A stretch of DNA of 23,618 nt from Oehlia diaphana. Its lineage: Eukaryota > Glomeromycota > Glomeromycetes > Glomerales > Glomeraceae. Below are positions 8,322 through 17,306 of the stretch, in pieces (within the stretch, counting starts at the first letter, position 1; each line of letters starts with the position of its first letter). The notes beneath the pieces are model-generated. The model did no database searches. It worked only from the letters and a program-made list of their open reading frames with translations, and had not been told where the DNA came from. Both the position numbers and the translations under genes were made by a program. The stretch spans positions 136,067-159,684 of the forward strand of contig QZLH01000018.1 in NCBI GenBank assembly GCA_003833135.1. The letters run 5' to 3'.

Positions 8322-9631
8322 AAAAGAGATTTTTGTGTATATAGTATATATTTTGTATATCTGATTATATTTATTTATTTATTTTGAAATAAATTTGTTG
8401 AATACTATAAGTTCATTATTTACTTTAATTAAGCTATGAAAAGTAAATTTCTTGATTCCTAACATCTTATATTTTATTTGTTAATATTATGCTTTAGGTA
8501 ATAGGTAGAGCGCTCTTAGTTCTATATATAGATAATAGTTTAATAAACAGAAGTCGTATGCTTCATTGAACTGAACAGACTATAATTTTTTATTAATTTT
8601 AAAATACACGAAATTTCCTCAATTCGATTTCTCATCAAATAAATTTAAAAAAAAAATTATTTAACTTGTATGTATAACAATTTCTCTAATTATGAAATAC
8701 TAAATTCTTTAAACCTTTAAACATTTTTGTATAACAGTTATTGATTCCGAAAAAAAGTATCAGAATTATGTCAAATGAATTCCTTATGAATATTTTAGAT
8801 GTGATTATTTCATGCATCAAAATATCAGTTTAGCTTACGCCACTGATTGATAGTTACTAATCACATGGAAGTGAAACATATTGAATTAATTATTATAATT
8901 TTAATAATGATCTGACATAATAAATAATAGCAAAGAAATGGGTCAGCACATTGCTGACTAATAATCAATGAGTATCGATATTCGATAGTTACTTTAATAT
9001 TTAAATAACTCATGAAGCAAATTAATAAAAAAGATTTACTTTTATCTTTTTCTTTCCTTCTTCGTTCAAGTAAAGCAAAGATAAGGTACAACCAACTCTC
9101 AACACATCAATGCAAAATATACTTGAATGAATATAAAATTTGAAATTGGGTAGAGAAACCTGTGTTTAATCCTTGGTTCTTAGTCCCATAGTTCAAAATA
9201 ATTAAATATGATTAATGAGAAAGTTTATTTTAAATGGTATTCATGAGAAACGGTTTATGAGTTATATCTGACCAAGAGCGAGCATTAATAAATATGTGTT
9301 GTAATTGTTTATGACATACTAAATCGTAAAAATTTTCCTTTAATGCGCGCGGTATAGCAATAACGCAATAATCTCTCATAGTCTCATTGAATAAGAAAAG
9401 TTACTGAAAAGCCACATGCAAAAGTAGACTGTTTCTTCATCCAAAAATCTGTGATCGATGATTGATCAGAAATTGAAAGAAAATTTGCAAATTTGGAATG
9501 AGAAAAATCGTTATGACTTTGTATTTCCTTTTGATAAATCAAAAAGAATAAATAATTACGCTAATATAACATTTCTTGGATATCAGAGATTCTTCTAAAA
9601 GTAAGTGATAATGTGATATGAGTTGGATTAA
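8322..9631. other. AT-rich intergenic DNA, no gene seen
   Basis: The 3' flank of copy 3, with AATAAA at 8388-8393 as a candidate polyadenylation signal. The only longer open frame (8861-9091, minus) has an unremarkable low-complexity translation and no family match, and I do not call it. Confidence 0.5.
8388..8393 (+). terminator. Candidate polyadenylation signal of copy 3
   Basis: AATAAA 67 bases after the stop codon of copy 3, followed by a TTTGTTG stretch. A plausible position, but weak evidence in AT-rich DNA. Confidence 0.35.
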
Positions 9632-9692
9632 TTGGTGTGGTGGTGTGATTGGTGGGTTGGTGGGTTGGTGTGGAATGGTAGCGGTGTGTCTG
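9632..9692 (+). repeat. G/T-rich simple repeat (GGTGTGG, GGTGGGTT)
   Basis: A strand-asymmetric run built from GGTG, GTGG and GGTGGGTTG units with many GG doublets. It is a degenerate microsatellite, and the G-rich strand could form two-tier quadruplexes. It stands out sharply in this AT-rich region. Confidence 0.6.
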
Positions 9693-10240
9693 ACGAATGA
9701 TCTTTGTTTTTTGGAATGACCAGATCATGATCATCTAATCATAAATGTTCGACGTTGTCAAACTCTGCTTCTTCAAGTCCTGGTTTTTTGATCCACATTC
9801 TTAACTTTTTTGAGTTAACTCAATTCTTAATTGGATTCTGTTGCTCATATATAGAAGTAAAGAGGTATATACTTGTGAAGTAGACAGATTCATAATTTTT
9901 TATCCAGGTTGTACAACGAAATTAACGCCGATAATTTAAAAGAGAGTTAGGAATAGAAAAAAATTATAAATCTGTAAATTAAAAAATGACCCATGTTAAA
10001 CATTAATTATTGAACTAAATATAGTAAATTGTACTATTGTAATGTATGTAAAGTTACAAAAAATCAAAGAGTCTGTTGAAAAATTGAAATTGAACTAATC
10101 GTAATTTTTAGTTTTCAACTTTTATAACTTACCATATTATAATGATAATGTTTTTGTTATGACTTACTAATTAAACCTTGATCTATTATTCTTAGAACAA
10201 TATCAAGCGAATTCTTAATTAAATTCATATAAAAATGAAC
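9693..10240. other. AT-rich intergenic DNA left of the hAT element
   Basis: No gene is seen. The last 30-40 bases may be a very degraded continuation of the SPRY relic interrupted by the element. Confidence 0.4.
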
Positions 10241-10282
10241 ATAATGATTAGGGATGGCAACGGTCACGGTCATTAACCGGTT

Positions 10283-10469
10283 ATTGACCGTTCATGACCG
10301 TGACCGATATCGGTCGGTCAAAGACCTCTGACCGACCGTTTGACCGACCGATCTGACCGACCGTTTAACCGACCGTTTGACTGACCGTTTAACCGATCCT
10401 GAAAACGTTTGCGAAACGTTTTTTAATATAAAATTTAATAAAAAAATGTTTCGCAAACGTTTTTTAATT
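10283..10469 (+). repeat. 187-bp direct repeat, left copy (gap flank)
   Basis: Reads identically to 10842-11028 over its whole length and runs exactly up to the first N. See the right copy and the gap entry. Confidence 0.85.
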
Positions 10470-10841
10470 NNNNNNNNNNNNNNNNNNNNNNNNNNNNNNN
10501 NNNNNNNNNNNNNNNNNNNNNNNNNNNNNNNNNNNNNNNNNNNNNNNNNNNNNNNNNNNNNNNNNNNNNNNNNNNNNNNNNNNNNNNNNNNNNNNNNNNN
10601 NNNNNNNNNNNNNNNNNNNNNNNNNNNNNNNNNNNNNNNNNNNNNNNNNNNNNNNNNNNNNNNNNNNNNNNNNNNNNNNNNNNNNNNNNNNNNNNNNNNN
10701 NNNNNNNNNNNNNNNNNNNNNNNNNNNNNNNNNNNNNNNNNNNNNNNNNNNNNNNNNNNNNNNNNNNNNNNNNNNNNNNNNNNNNNNNNNNNNNNNNNNN
10801 NNNNNNNNNNNNNNNNNNNNNNNNNNNNNNNNNNNNNNNNN
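10470..10841. other. Assembly gap (372 N)
   Basis: Unsequenced run inside the hAT element. Open frames that cross it are artefacts. Because its two flanks are the same 187 bp, the gap may represent an unmerged overlap between contigs rather than missing DNA. Confidence 0.95.
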
Positions 10842-11028
10842 ATTGACCGTTCATGACCGTGACCGATATCGGTCGGTCAAAGACCTCTGACCGACCGTTT
10901 GACCGACCGATCTGACCGACCGTTTAACCGACCGTTTGACTGACCGTTTAACCGATCCTGAAAACGTTTGCGAAACGTTTTTTAATATAAAATTTAATAA
11001 AAAAATGTTTCGCAAACGTTTTTTAATT
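10842..11028 (+). repeat. 187-bp direct repeat, right copy (gap flank)
   Basis: Begins at the first base after the N run and matches 10283-10469 at a constant offset of 559. The sequence after it (11029-11207) supplies the second half of the palindromic element. Confidence 0.85.
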
Positions 11029-11207
11029 ATTTTAATAGAAAACGTTGCGAAAACGTTTTTTATTAAGTATTTCATAAAAAAAAAACGTTTAGCAAACGTT
11101 TTCAGGATCGGTTAAACGGTCGGTCAAACGGTCGGTCGGTCGGTCAAAGGTTCTTGACCGGTTATGACCGACCGATGACCGACCATGACCGACCGTTGCC
11201 ATCCCTA

Positions 11208-11357
11208 ATAATGATACTACAAGGCAAAGCTTTGATGGTAAATAATTCCACCCTGATACTTTTCAGATACATTGCACAGTTGACCGTAAAGTTTTTTCAT
11301 TCATTTTCAAACGAACAGTAATTTTGCATCATTTTCAAATGAGGGAAAATAGCTAAA
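11208..11357 (-). pseudogene. BTB-SPRY family relic, SPRY fragment interrupted by the hAT element
   Basis: On the minus strand, across frame changes, the fragment aligns with the end of the SPRY domain: YFPSF (paralogs YCPSFGDG), AKITV-like, an NEKT segment (NKRT), then GWNYLPSKL (SWNNLPSKL) and VVSL. Stops and frameshifts make it non-functional. The transposon's target duplication lies at the 3' end of this fragment, where intact copy 1 reads TAATGATACTAC at the same place, so the insertion hit this copy. The rest of the gene upstream (11358 onward) is not recognisable. Confidence 0.75.
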
Positions 11358-12475
11358 CAATTTTCTCTTTTTTTGTTTACTCATGTTACAAGAAATGTAT
11401 CTCAGTTAGCTTACTGATGACGAAATTAATAAATTATGAAAATTGGAGATTTATACTTTATATTAATATCATTATAAATTAATAATATATGTAAATTTTT
11501 TTAATTCATAAAAGTTTGATCATGCATAATAGGGTGGGTCACACTAGCCACAACTATTTTAACGATTTTAACGATTTATTGAAGAAACAAAAAATTATTT
11601 TATATTATTTAATAACTATTTATCCTATTTTAATGCTGTTTTAAAATAAATACTTTATTAAAACAACTAAACTTGTAATAACCATTATATAATTTTAATA
11701 TCAAATCCGAATGTTCAAACTAATTCATTCACTCCAAATTGCATAACATTAACTTCAGTCTTCAGGTCTAAAATTCAATTACTATTCCTAACTCAATAAA
11801 CTAGTAAATTAAACTACCAATAAACTAAATATAATTATAGAAATTATAAGATTATATTAGTTTTATAGGACTCAATTTGAAATCGACTATATATGTAAAA
11901 TAACTTCATTCTTTTATTATGAAATTCCCTGAAATTTTTATAAATATCTATAATTATTTTTAATTAAATCAAATCTTTAATTAATTTTGAGATTATTAAA
12001 TCTGGTTTAATATTCCAGTTTGAACAATATTTTGTTAATGTTAAAACATCCTTTACCATTGTGTATCACTAAATCTACTATTAACTTGTATTTCCAGTTC
12101 TCCTCCTAATCTTGAAAATTATTTCATTTTTACCATAAACATTAAATCTTTCAAGAGATGATTTTTTAAGATTATTGAGAAATTTGTTAATCATCTAAAC
12201 TATAAAAGGATCTTTTTACCTGCCTGTAAAGTATTCCATTATATTATAAATGAATAACAAAATCATCGTCAATTTAAAATGCAAAATAATGATTCTGAAG
12301 AAAAAGCAAATTAGTTTTTCTTGATAAATTATTTTAGTATTATGAATTTACCCAAACAATAGTTTAAAGAACCGCCACTATAATTCACAACACATTTGTT
12401 TAAAGCAATAAATTATCAATTATTTGTTCTGCCAGTTTAGCCGTCAGCATCACATTCACAATATAAATCATTCGT
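11358..12475. other. AT-rich intergenic DNA, no gene seen
   Basis: No coding frame or RNA gene is supported. The BTB and BACK parts of the relic to the left, which should lie here, cannot be recognised. Confidence 0.5.
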
Positions 12476-12507
12476 GATAAATTTATAATAAACATGAATA
12501 AAATGTC

Positions 12508-12513
12508 TTTATT
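12508..12513 (-). terminator. Candidate polyadenylation signal of copy 4
   Basis: TTTATT on the plus strand (AATAAA in the gene's sense), 41 bases after the stop codon. The flank also holds GATAAATTTATAATAAA (12476-12492), which recurs after copy 5 at about 20690-20706, so the two genes share 3' flanking DNA. Confidence 0.35.
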
Positions 12514-12553
12514 ATGGACAAAAATCAAATGATAACAAAAATTTTTCTATAAC

Positions 12554-13990
12554 TTAAACACTGGTACTTTTCTGATGAGGACGAATTCGAAACCGAGCAG
12601 GATAATTAAAAGACACCACAGGATAAAGCCTTGATGGTAAATTATTCCATGCTGACACTTCCGGATATTTTGTACCATTAACTGTAAAAGAACAAGTTCT
12701 TTTATTCATATCTAAGTGAACTGTAACTTTTGTGCCATCTCCGAATAATGGACAATAATTTTTTATATAATTATCAGAATTACCGCAAACTCCATTGGTA
12801 CCTAATACCCATCCAGTTGGTTGCCTTCCTGCAAAGAATTCATAACTTAAATTTTCTGGTGCACATACTCCTACCCAGGCATCTACACAAGCTTTCTCCA
12901 TAATAACATCCCATTCAAAAATTCCTTTACCTTCTAGTATCATTTTAGCTCTAACATTTCGCCATGAACTAGTTCTACTTTTTAAATATACAATTTTTCC
13001 ATTATCTTCAATAATAGCATTTGTCCCACATTCAGACTCATCCCAAACATATTTGGAACAAATTGTGATGGGTATTCCTCGAGTATTATTTAACTCAGAT
13101 TTATATAATCTTGCTTTTTGTCGATAAACATCCAAAATTATTTTTGCTGGGATAATTTCTAATGGTTCAATGATATCGGCCAAAATTTGTCCATCAATTC
13201 GGATAAAATCAACATATTCCACTAAAGGATCTAATTCATAAGCAACTTTTTGACGATTGATAATTAATTTATCATCAATATCTACTTTAGCCGAATTCAC
13301 TACCCTTTCTATTTGTTCAAGGGTTGGTAACTGTTCTATAAGAATTTTATGAGCATCATTAGAAACTTGCTTCGCTGCAAGAATAGCACTATATCGAAAA
13401 ACCTCGTATTCAGGAGTTGCAAAAGGCTTTTTCTTTTCATTTGTACAAAATAAAAGATATTGAAGACCTGCAATAGATAATCGACCAAATTCAATATTAT
13501 TTAATGGTATAACTGCTACCGCTTCAACTAATAAATTTAGAAAAATATTATCTTTCGATAATGGAAATTTTGCCGCAAATTTAGATAGTAACTCTGGTGA
13601 ATAATTTTCTGTACAATTCTCTTCTAGTGTATTTTTAAACGTTTTCATAATAAAATTCTGAAGTTCTGTTAATTGAAAATAAACTGCAGCGTAAAAAGAT
13701 TCAACCATATTATCTTTTGTTAAAGATTCTTCTTTTACTGATCCGGTATAAGTATATTCTAATATAATTTCCATTCCAGCGGAATTAATCTTTGGAAAAG
13801 ACATTTGTTTATCATAACTTTCTTTCATTCCATTATAAAGTAATCTATCAAATACTTCGGACCTTGCAGCTAAAATTGCTCTACAACCATGTAATTTCTT
13901 TTCATCTTCGCATAAAATTTCTATATCACTATACTTTGGATTATTTATTAATACTCTTAAATCTTGCTCTAATGAATATCCTCTCGTCAT
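12554..13990 (-). CDS. BTB-BACK-SPRY protein, array copy 4
   Basis: The longest copy, 478 residues and intronless. BTB 19-118, BACK-like 130-297 (EYEVFRYSAILAAK; RIDGQILADIIEPLE) and SPRY 313-470 (AWVGVC, TGWVLGT, FGDGTKVTVHLDMNKRTC, SRLYPVVSF). Its SPRY and linker are nearly the same as in copy 5 (SKYVWDESECG, SWRNVRAKMILEGKGIFEWD, MEKAC), while its KTFKNTLEENCTENYSPELL segment follows copy 1. In BTB the otherwise constant AADYFQLPDL reads AAVYFQLTEL, a change that might affect the BTB fold or cullin contact. The variable SPRY loop is residues 398-416. Predicted role: CUL3 adaptor, as for its paralogs. The start is fixed by the family-wide MTRGYSLEQDL. Confidence 0.9.
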   Translation of the reverse strand: MTRGYSLEQDLRVLINNPKYSDIEILCEDEKKLHGCRAILAARSEVFDRLLYNGMKESYDKQMSFPKINSAGMEIILEYTYTGSVKEESLTKDNMVESFYAAVYFQLTELQNFIMKTFKNTLEENCTENYSPELLSKFAAKFPLSKDNIFLNLLVEAVAVIPLNNIEFGRLSIAGLQYLLFCTNEKKKPFATPEYEVFRYSAILAAKQVSNDAHKILIEQLPTLEQIERVVNSAKVDIDDKLIINRQKVAYELDPLVEYVDFIRIDGQILADIIEPLEIIPAKIILDVYRQKARLYKSELNNTRGIPITICSKYVWDESECGTNAIIEDNGKIVYLKSRTSSWRNVRAKMILEGKGIFEWDVIMEKACVDAWVGVCAPENLSYEFFAGRQPTGWVLGTNGVCGNSDNYIKNYCPLFGDGTKVTVHLDMNKRTCSFTVNGTKYPEVSAWNNLPSRLYPVVSFNYPARFRIRPHQKSTSV

Positions 13991-14004
13991 TTCTTAAATT
14001 ACTA

Positions 14005-14043
14005 TTTTTTTTAAAAAAAGGTAGAAAATTTTTTTTTTTTTTT
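14005..14043 (-). promoter_or_regulatory. Homopolymer leader tracts of copy 4
   Basis: Plus-strand T8-A7, a short spacer, then T15. In the gene's sense this is an A15 tract followed by T7-A8, 14 bases before the ATG. It is the family's usual homopolymer leader. Confidence 0.45.
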
Positions 14044-14077
14044 ATTCCAAATGAAACTTTATTTATGCAATAAAGAT

Positions 14078-14138
14078 GTACTAACCATATGGAATAATTA
14101 TTTCCGATAATCATTGCTGCGCGCCTGCGCCTTCATGA
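14078..14138 (-). promoter_or_regulatory. Shared upstream module of the BTB-SPRY family (copy 4)
   Basis: On the minus strand: ATCATGAAGGCGCAGGCGCG (14138-14119), then ATGATTATCGGAAA (14114-14101), then GGTTAGTACATC (14087-14076). The first box has an extra GGCGCG insertion, and the last box lacks the ACATAGT half found in copies 1-3. Copy 5 and the pseudogene at 18440-19481 share this variant (CATATGG or CATATAG before TTAGTACA). Confidence 0.5.
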
Positions 14139-14139
14139 T

Positions 14140-14763
14140 TATCAACCTGGGAAAATTCTTGTTTTTATTATTTTAATATATCAAGCTCATTTATTCCCAT
14201 TAATAGTAACTAACAACTAACAAGTTTACTTAGATTATATATTGATCAGACTGCCATGTCGTTTGAATTTGGTGCTTATATATATATTTATAAACAACAT
14301 ATCGTTTAAAAATTATGCTACGACAAATATTGATCTGATTAATATTTTTTATTAGTTTACGTGCAGTAACTCCATGAACATGCACTTATATTAAAATTTT
14401 TAACACATCTTTCGGAAATGCCAAATTGGTCTGAGGCTGCACTTTCTCTAAAAAAAGAATGGATTACTGATCAGTAATTATATTGTTTTTAAACGTTGCA
14501 AAGCGGTATGAGATAGGAGATAGGAAAGAAGTTGGACATTGTCAAACCAGCCACCAAGCTACCCAACAATTGCTTGGAGTAGTTATGGATGCTCTCTGGT
14601 GGACTTCATTCTAAGTCTGCATGAAGGCTTGAAACTATGCTTTCGGTGCCAAGAACGCGTTTCGTTTGCAGCCACCTAACATCTGGATTATGTTTAGAGC
14701 TGATAATTTTTGGTGCAGTCTTTTAACCATTTTATTATTATTTTTATCAAGCAACAAGCAAAA
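14140..14763. other. Mixed intergenic DNA; GC-richer part at about 14500-14700
   Basis: The first half is AT-rich. From about 14500 the base composition rises and short frames appear (for example one reading HQATQQLLGVVMDALWWTSF near 14550), without a continuous reading frame. This may be the decayed 5' end or promoter of the pseudogene that follows, but I cannot show it. Confidence 0.35.
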
Positions 14764-14835
14764 AACGAGGTAGTGACAAGGTTTTGGATTGGTCTAGATA
14801 ATGAGAGGGTGGAACTCGAGATTAAACAAATCCAG

Positions 14836-14909
14836 GTATGTTTAGCTAGTTATATCAAATACCAAGATGCAGGAACCTTATTAACACAGATTTTGCTTGT
14901 GGTTTATAG
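14836..14909 (+). other. Candidate spliceosomal intron 1 of the RING-family pseudogene
   Basis: GTATGT donor after CAG and a TTTATAG acceptor, 74 bp, phase 0. Removing it joins EIKQIQ to NQFIVDR in an open frame that continues to 15065. Confidence 0.55.
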
Positions 14910-15065
14910 AATCAATTCATTGTTGATAGGTCGATTTCTAATAATAAAGCACGCGAACTAATTGAAGAACAAAAGTTAGATCTTAATTCAAAACGAGAAT
15001 TGAATAACGAACCTTCCTTCAGAAAAAGACCGAGTGAAGAATTAACTTCAACGCCACCAAATAAG

Positions 15066-15131
15066 GTCAGTATACTTATATCAAATTTAGCTAGCAAAAA
15101 CACCTATTAACTCTTTGACATGTGTGTATAG
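15066..15131 (+). other. Candidate spliceosomal intron 2 of the RING-family pseudogene
   Basis: GTCAGT donor after AAG and a GTGTGTATAG acceptor, 66 bp. The exon after it shifts frame near 15190 relative to the long frame that follows, in keeping with decay. Confidence 0.45.
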
Positions 15132-15195
15132 ACCAGAGCCACTGACACGGAAACTTCTCAACAAAATCTATCACCATACAACGAAGGATTTTTAT

Positions 15196-15396
15196 TGACT
15201 CAGACTCTGATGAGGTCGTGACATCCACTCCACTTACGAATGTCTTTCTTGCTTCTTCTTCACAACAACAAATATCAGTTGATCTCATTAAGCCTATTGA
15301 TGTAGATAGAGTTAAACCCATTGATTCAAGCCTATCTTTGAAGGATGAAAAGTTTTTATCAGACACAGACTCTGAGGTCGTGACATCCACTCCATC
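15196..15396 (+). repeat. Internal duplication in the pseudogene (SDSDEVVTSTP units)
   Basis: The sequence around GACTCTGATGAGGTCGTGAC (about 15202) recurs at about 15367 as GACTCTGAGGTCGTGACATC. Both copies are followed by TCTTCACAACAACAAATA. The encoded unit is DSDEVVTSTP...SSSQQQI, repeated once with a spacer of about 30 residues lost or gained. It is an acidic, Ser/Thr-rich, probably disordered segment. Confidence 0.65.
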
Positions 15397-17024
15397 CTCT
15401 TCACAACAACAAATACCAGTGATTAAGTCATCTGCATGTGAATCAGATAACAACAAAACTGTCAGTATGAAATCATTGATTAGTATGCCTTTTGAAAAGA
15501 AGAAAGTATATTACCATAATCTAGCAGATGAAGTGTTAAAATCATACCAAATACACATTCTTCCCAATCACAAACTAATATACGATAATGTTGATGCTAT
15601 GGAATTCGCACTCTCAATCATGGAAACCGCGAAAAAAAGTCAGATATCAAAAAGTCCTTTCTCCATTGGTATCATTGATATTCACAATGTTGAATGTCTT
15701 AAATATTTGCCTCAAGAGTTTAAGGAATATATAGCGAATCAAACGCAAGATACTGATGATTTCATATATTTTTCAGAAGGGAGAGTTATCAATAAATTTT
15801 TAGTAAATTGCGAAGAGGAAGTTTTATAGTACCTAGAAAAGTTTGATAACATTGATAGTTTAAAGTCATTAGAGGAGTGTTTAGATAAAAATCGCATCAA
15901 TTATTCTACCTCATCAAATGATCTAATTTATGCTGAAAATCTCCTGTTCTTATACAAAAATGTTGTACTTATACAGTCTCTAATAGAAGCTGAATTTAAC
16001 GCATATGTCTGGACACCAATGCTTAGAAATGCTTTCCTTGTAAAGACTGATTTGAGATTAAAATGTGGAGAAGTAGCGTCCAAGTCTTATGATAAATTGA
16101 AAGAAATTTTAAATATTGTTACTCGTGGTGATCCCAGATTAGACGGGAAAGGTTTCCTTAAGTCACTAGGCACTGAGATTTTAGCGCAGTAAGACGGAGC
16201 AATAAGTACACAGAGTAAAAGGACAGGAGATCTGCAGAAATTAGAGTACTGCTCTAAAATTATTCTTACGGCATTATTTTTTGTGCTACCTTCTCACGTG
16301 AAATATAAAATCAAAGATCTTGAAGTTTATAGTTTGCAATAAACAAATTTTAACTCAAAGTATCAACATCCAAATTTCTCTTTGAGGATACAATTGTCGC
16401 TATGGAACTTGCACGTATCAAGATTCCAAGAGTCATAGAATGTTTTTCGAAGTTAGTAGTTGGTGTCAAAGTAATATTGTCCTGGAAGGCATGAACGAGA
16501 AAAAATACGATGATGTTTTATGATATGATAAGAGAAGGTCATAAGCGATTGTCTGGTACCCGTATAGATTTGAAAAGGTTTTTTTCAGACTTAATTGATT
16601 TTTTTTTCTGACTCACATTATTTTTTTCAACTTGATTTGCATTCATTTGCATGTCATGTCTCCCGCCACACTATTATCATATTAATAAAATAATACTCGG
16701 GTATGGATATTTTTTTGGCAATCATTATTTTGCATATGGGATTTGGGATGTGTAAGCTAAAATGATAGACTTTTTCCAGCAGATTATCAGATCAAGGAAG
16801 CATATTTCATGAAACAGTTAGCTTATCTCTCGCAGTACTGAAGATACAAGGAGGCGATTTGCAAGGGTTAATGAATGACGAAATGTGGTGCATAATTGCT
16901 AGTGAAGATCCAGGGAATGTTTTCTCCTACAATATTTAAAAGTACTATAAAAAGGAACCCCTTTTTTTCTCACAACTGTTTAATGCCTTATCTTCTAGCT
17001 GATTAACAATCAAAGGTGGGCAAT

Positions 17025-17306
17025 ATGGATAAATCACATATCGAAGCTCTTGCAATAAATATTGTTAGTAAAGCTAACACTCTCCCCTCCCCCAGTAAGA
17101 ACACTAATATTCCAAAAGTAGATTCATGCTCAATATGTAGGCAAGATATTTATACGCTTGAACTCGCCATAATCAAAGTATTTACCTCCTGTGAACACAT
17201 TTTTCACCAAAAGTGTCTCGAAGAGTATTTTGTGGATAGTGAGTCAAGTTGTCCTTATGATGGTTGTAATAGAGATATCAAAACTTTTCTCTCTCGGGAT
17301 CTTTAA
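17025..17306 (+). pseudogene. RING-H2-like segment of the broken gene
   Basis: The ATG at 17025 opens a 93-codon frame, MDKSHIEALAINIV..., with a RING-like pattern: C-x2-C (CSIC), 17 residues, C-x-H-x2-H-x2-C (CEHIFHQKC), 11 residues, then C-x4-C (CPYDGC). Canonical RING-H2 ends C-x2-C, so the last pair is spaced two residues wider, which may reflect decay or a family variant. RING fingers usually recruit E2 enzymes for ubiquitin transfer. It reads as an internal exon of the larger broken gene: similar coding text lies upstream (KKEPLFF) and downstream (FKEIAKPDSPKD) in other frames. Independent expression from this ATG is possible but unsupported. Confidence 0.6.

Larger units (their letters stand above)
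10249..11207. mobile_element. Non-autonomous hAT-type DNA transposon (foldback MITE) with assembly gap
   Basis: The perfect 17-bp terminal inverted repeats are TAGGGATGGCAACGGTC (10249-10265) and its complement (11191-11207). ATAATGAT flanks both sides (10241-10248 and 11208-11215) as an 8-bp target-site duplication. An 8-bp duplication with TAGGG-type ends is diagnostic of the hAT superfamily. Inside, subterminal GACCGACC units are repeated many times, and GATCCTGAAAACGTTTGC has its complement near the other end (about 11086-11106), so the element folds back on itself. No transposase is visible, though 372 bases are N. If the gap is artificial, the true length is about 400 bp. Transposition would depend on an autonomous hAT elsewhere. 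Confidence 0.88.

Noticed and set aside
8490..8530. TAGGTAGAGCGCTC, similar to a tRNA D-arm
   Set aside because: No matching acceptor stem, anticodon arm or GGTTCGA-type T-loop at the right distance.
8861..9091. 76-codon minus-strand frame
   Set aside because: Hydrophobic, low-complexity translation typical of AT-rich non-coding DNA; no family match, promoter or paralog.
10377..11075. Open frames across and beside the N run on both strands
   Set aside because: They consist of unknown residues or translate the GACCGACC repeats and foldback arms of the transposon.
15091..15456. 121-codon minus-strand frame
   Set aside because: It lies opposite the Ser/Asp-rich duplicated segment of the RING-family relic, which gives long antisense frames by composition.
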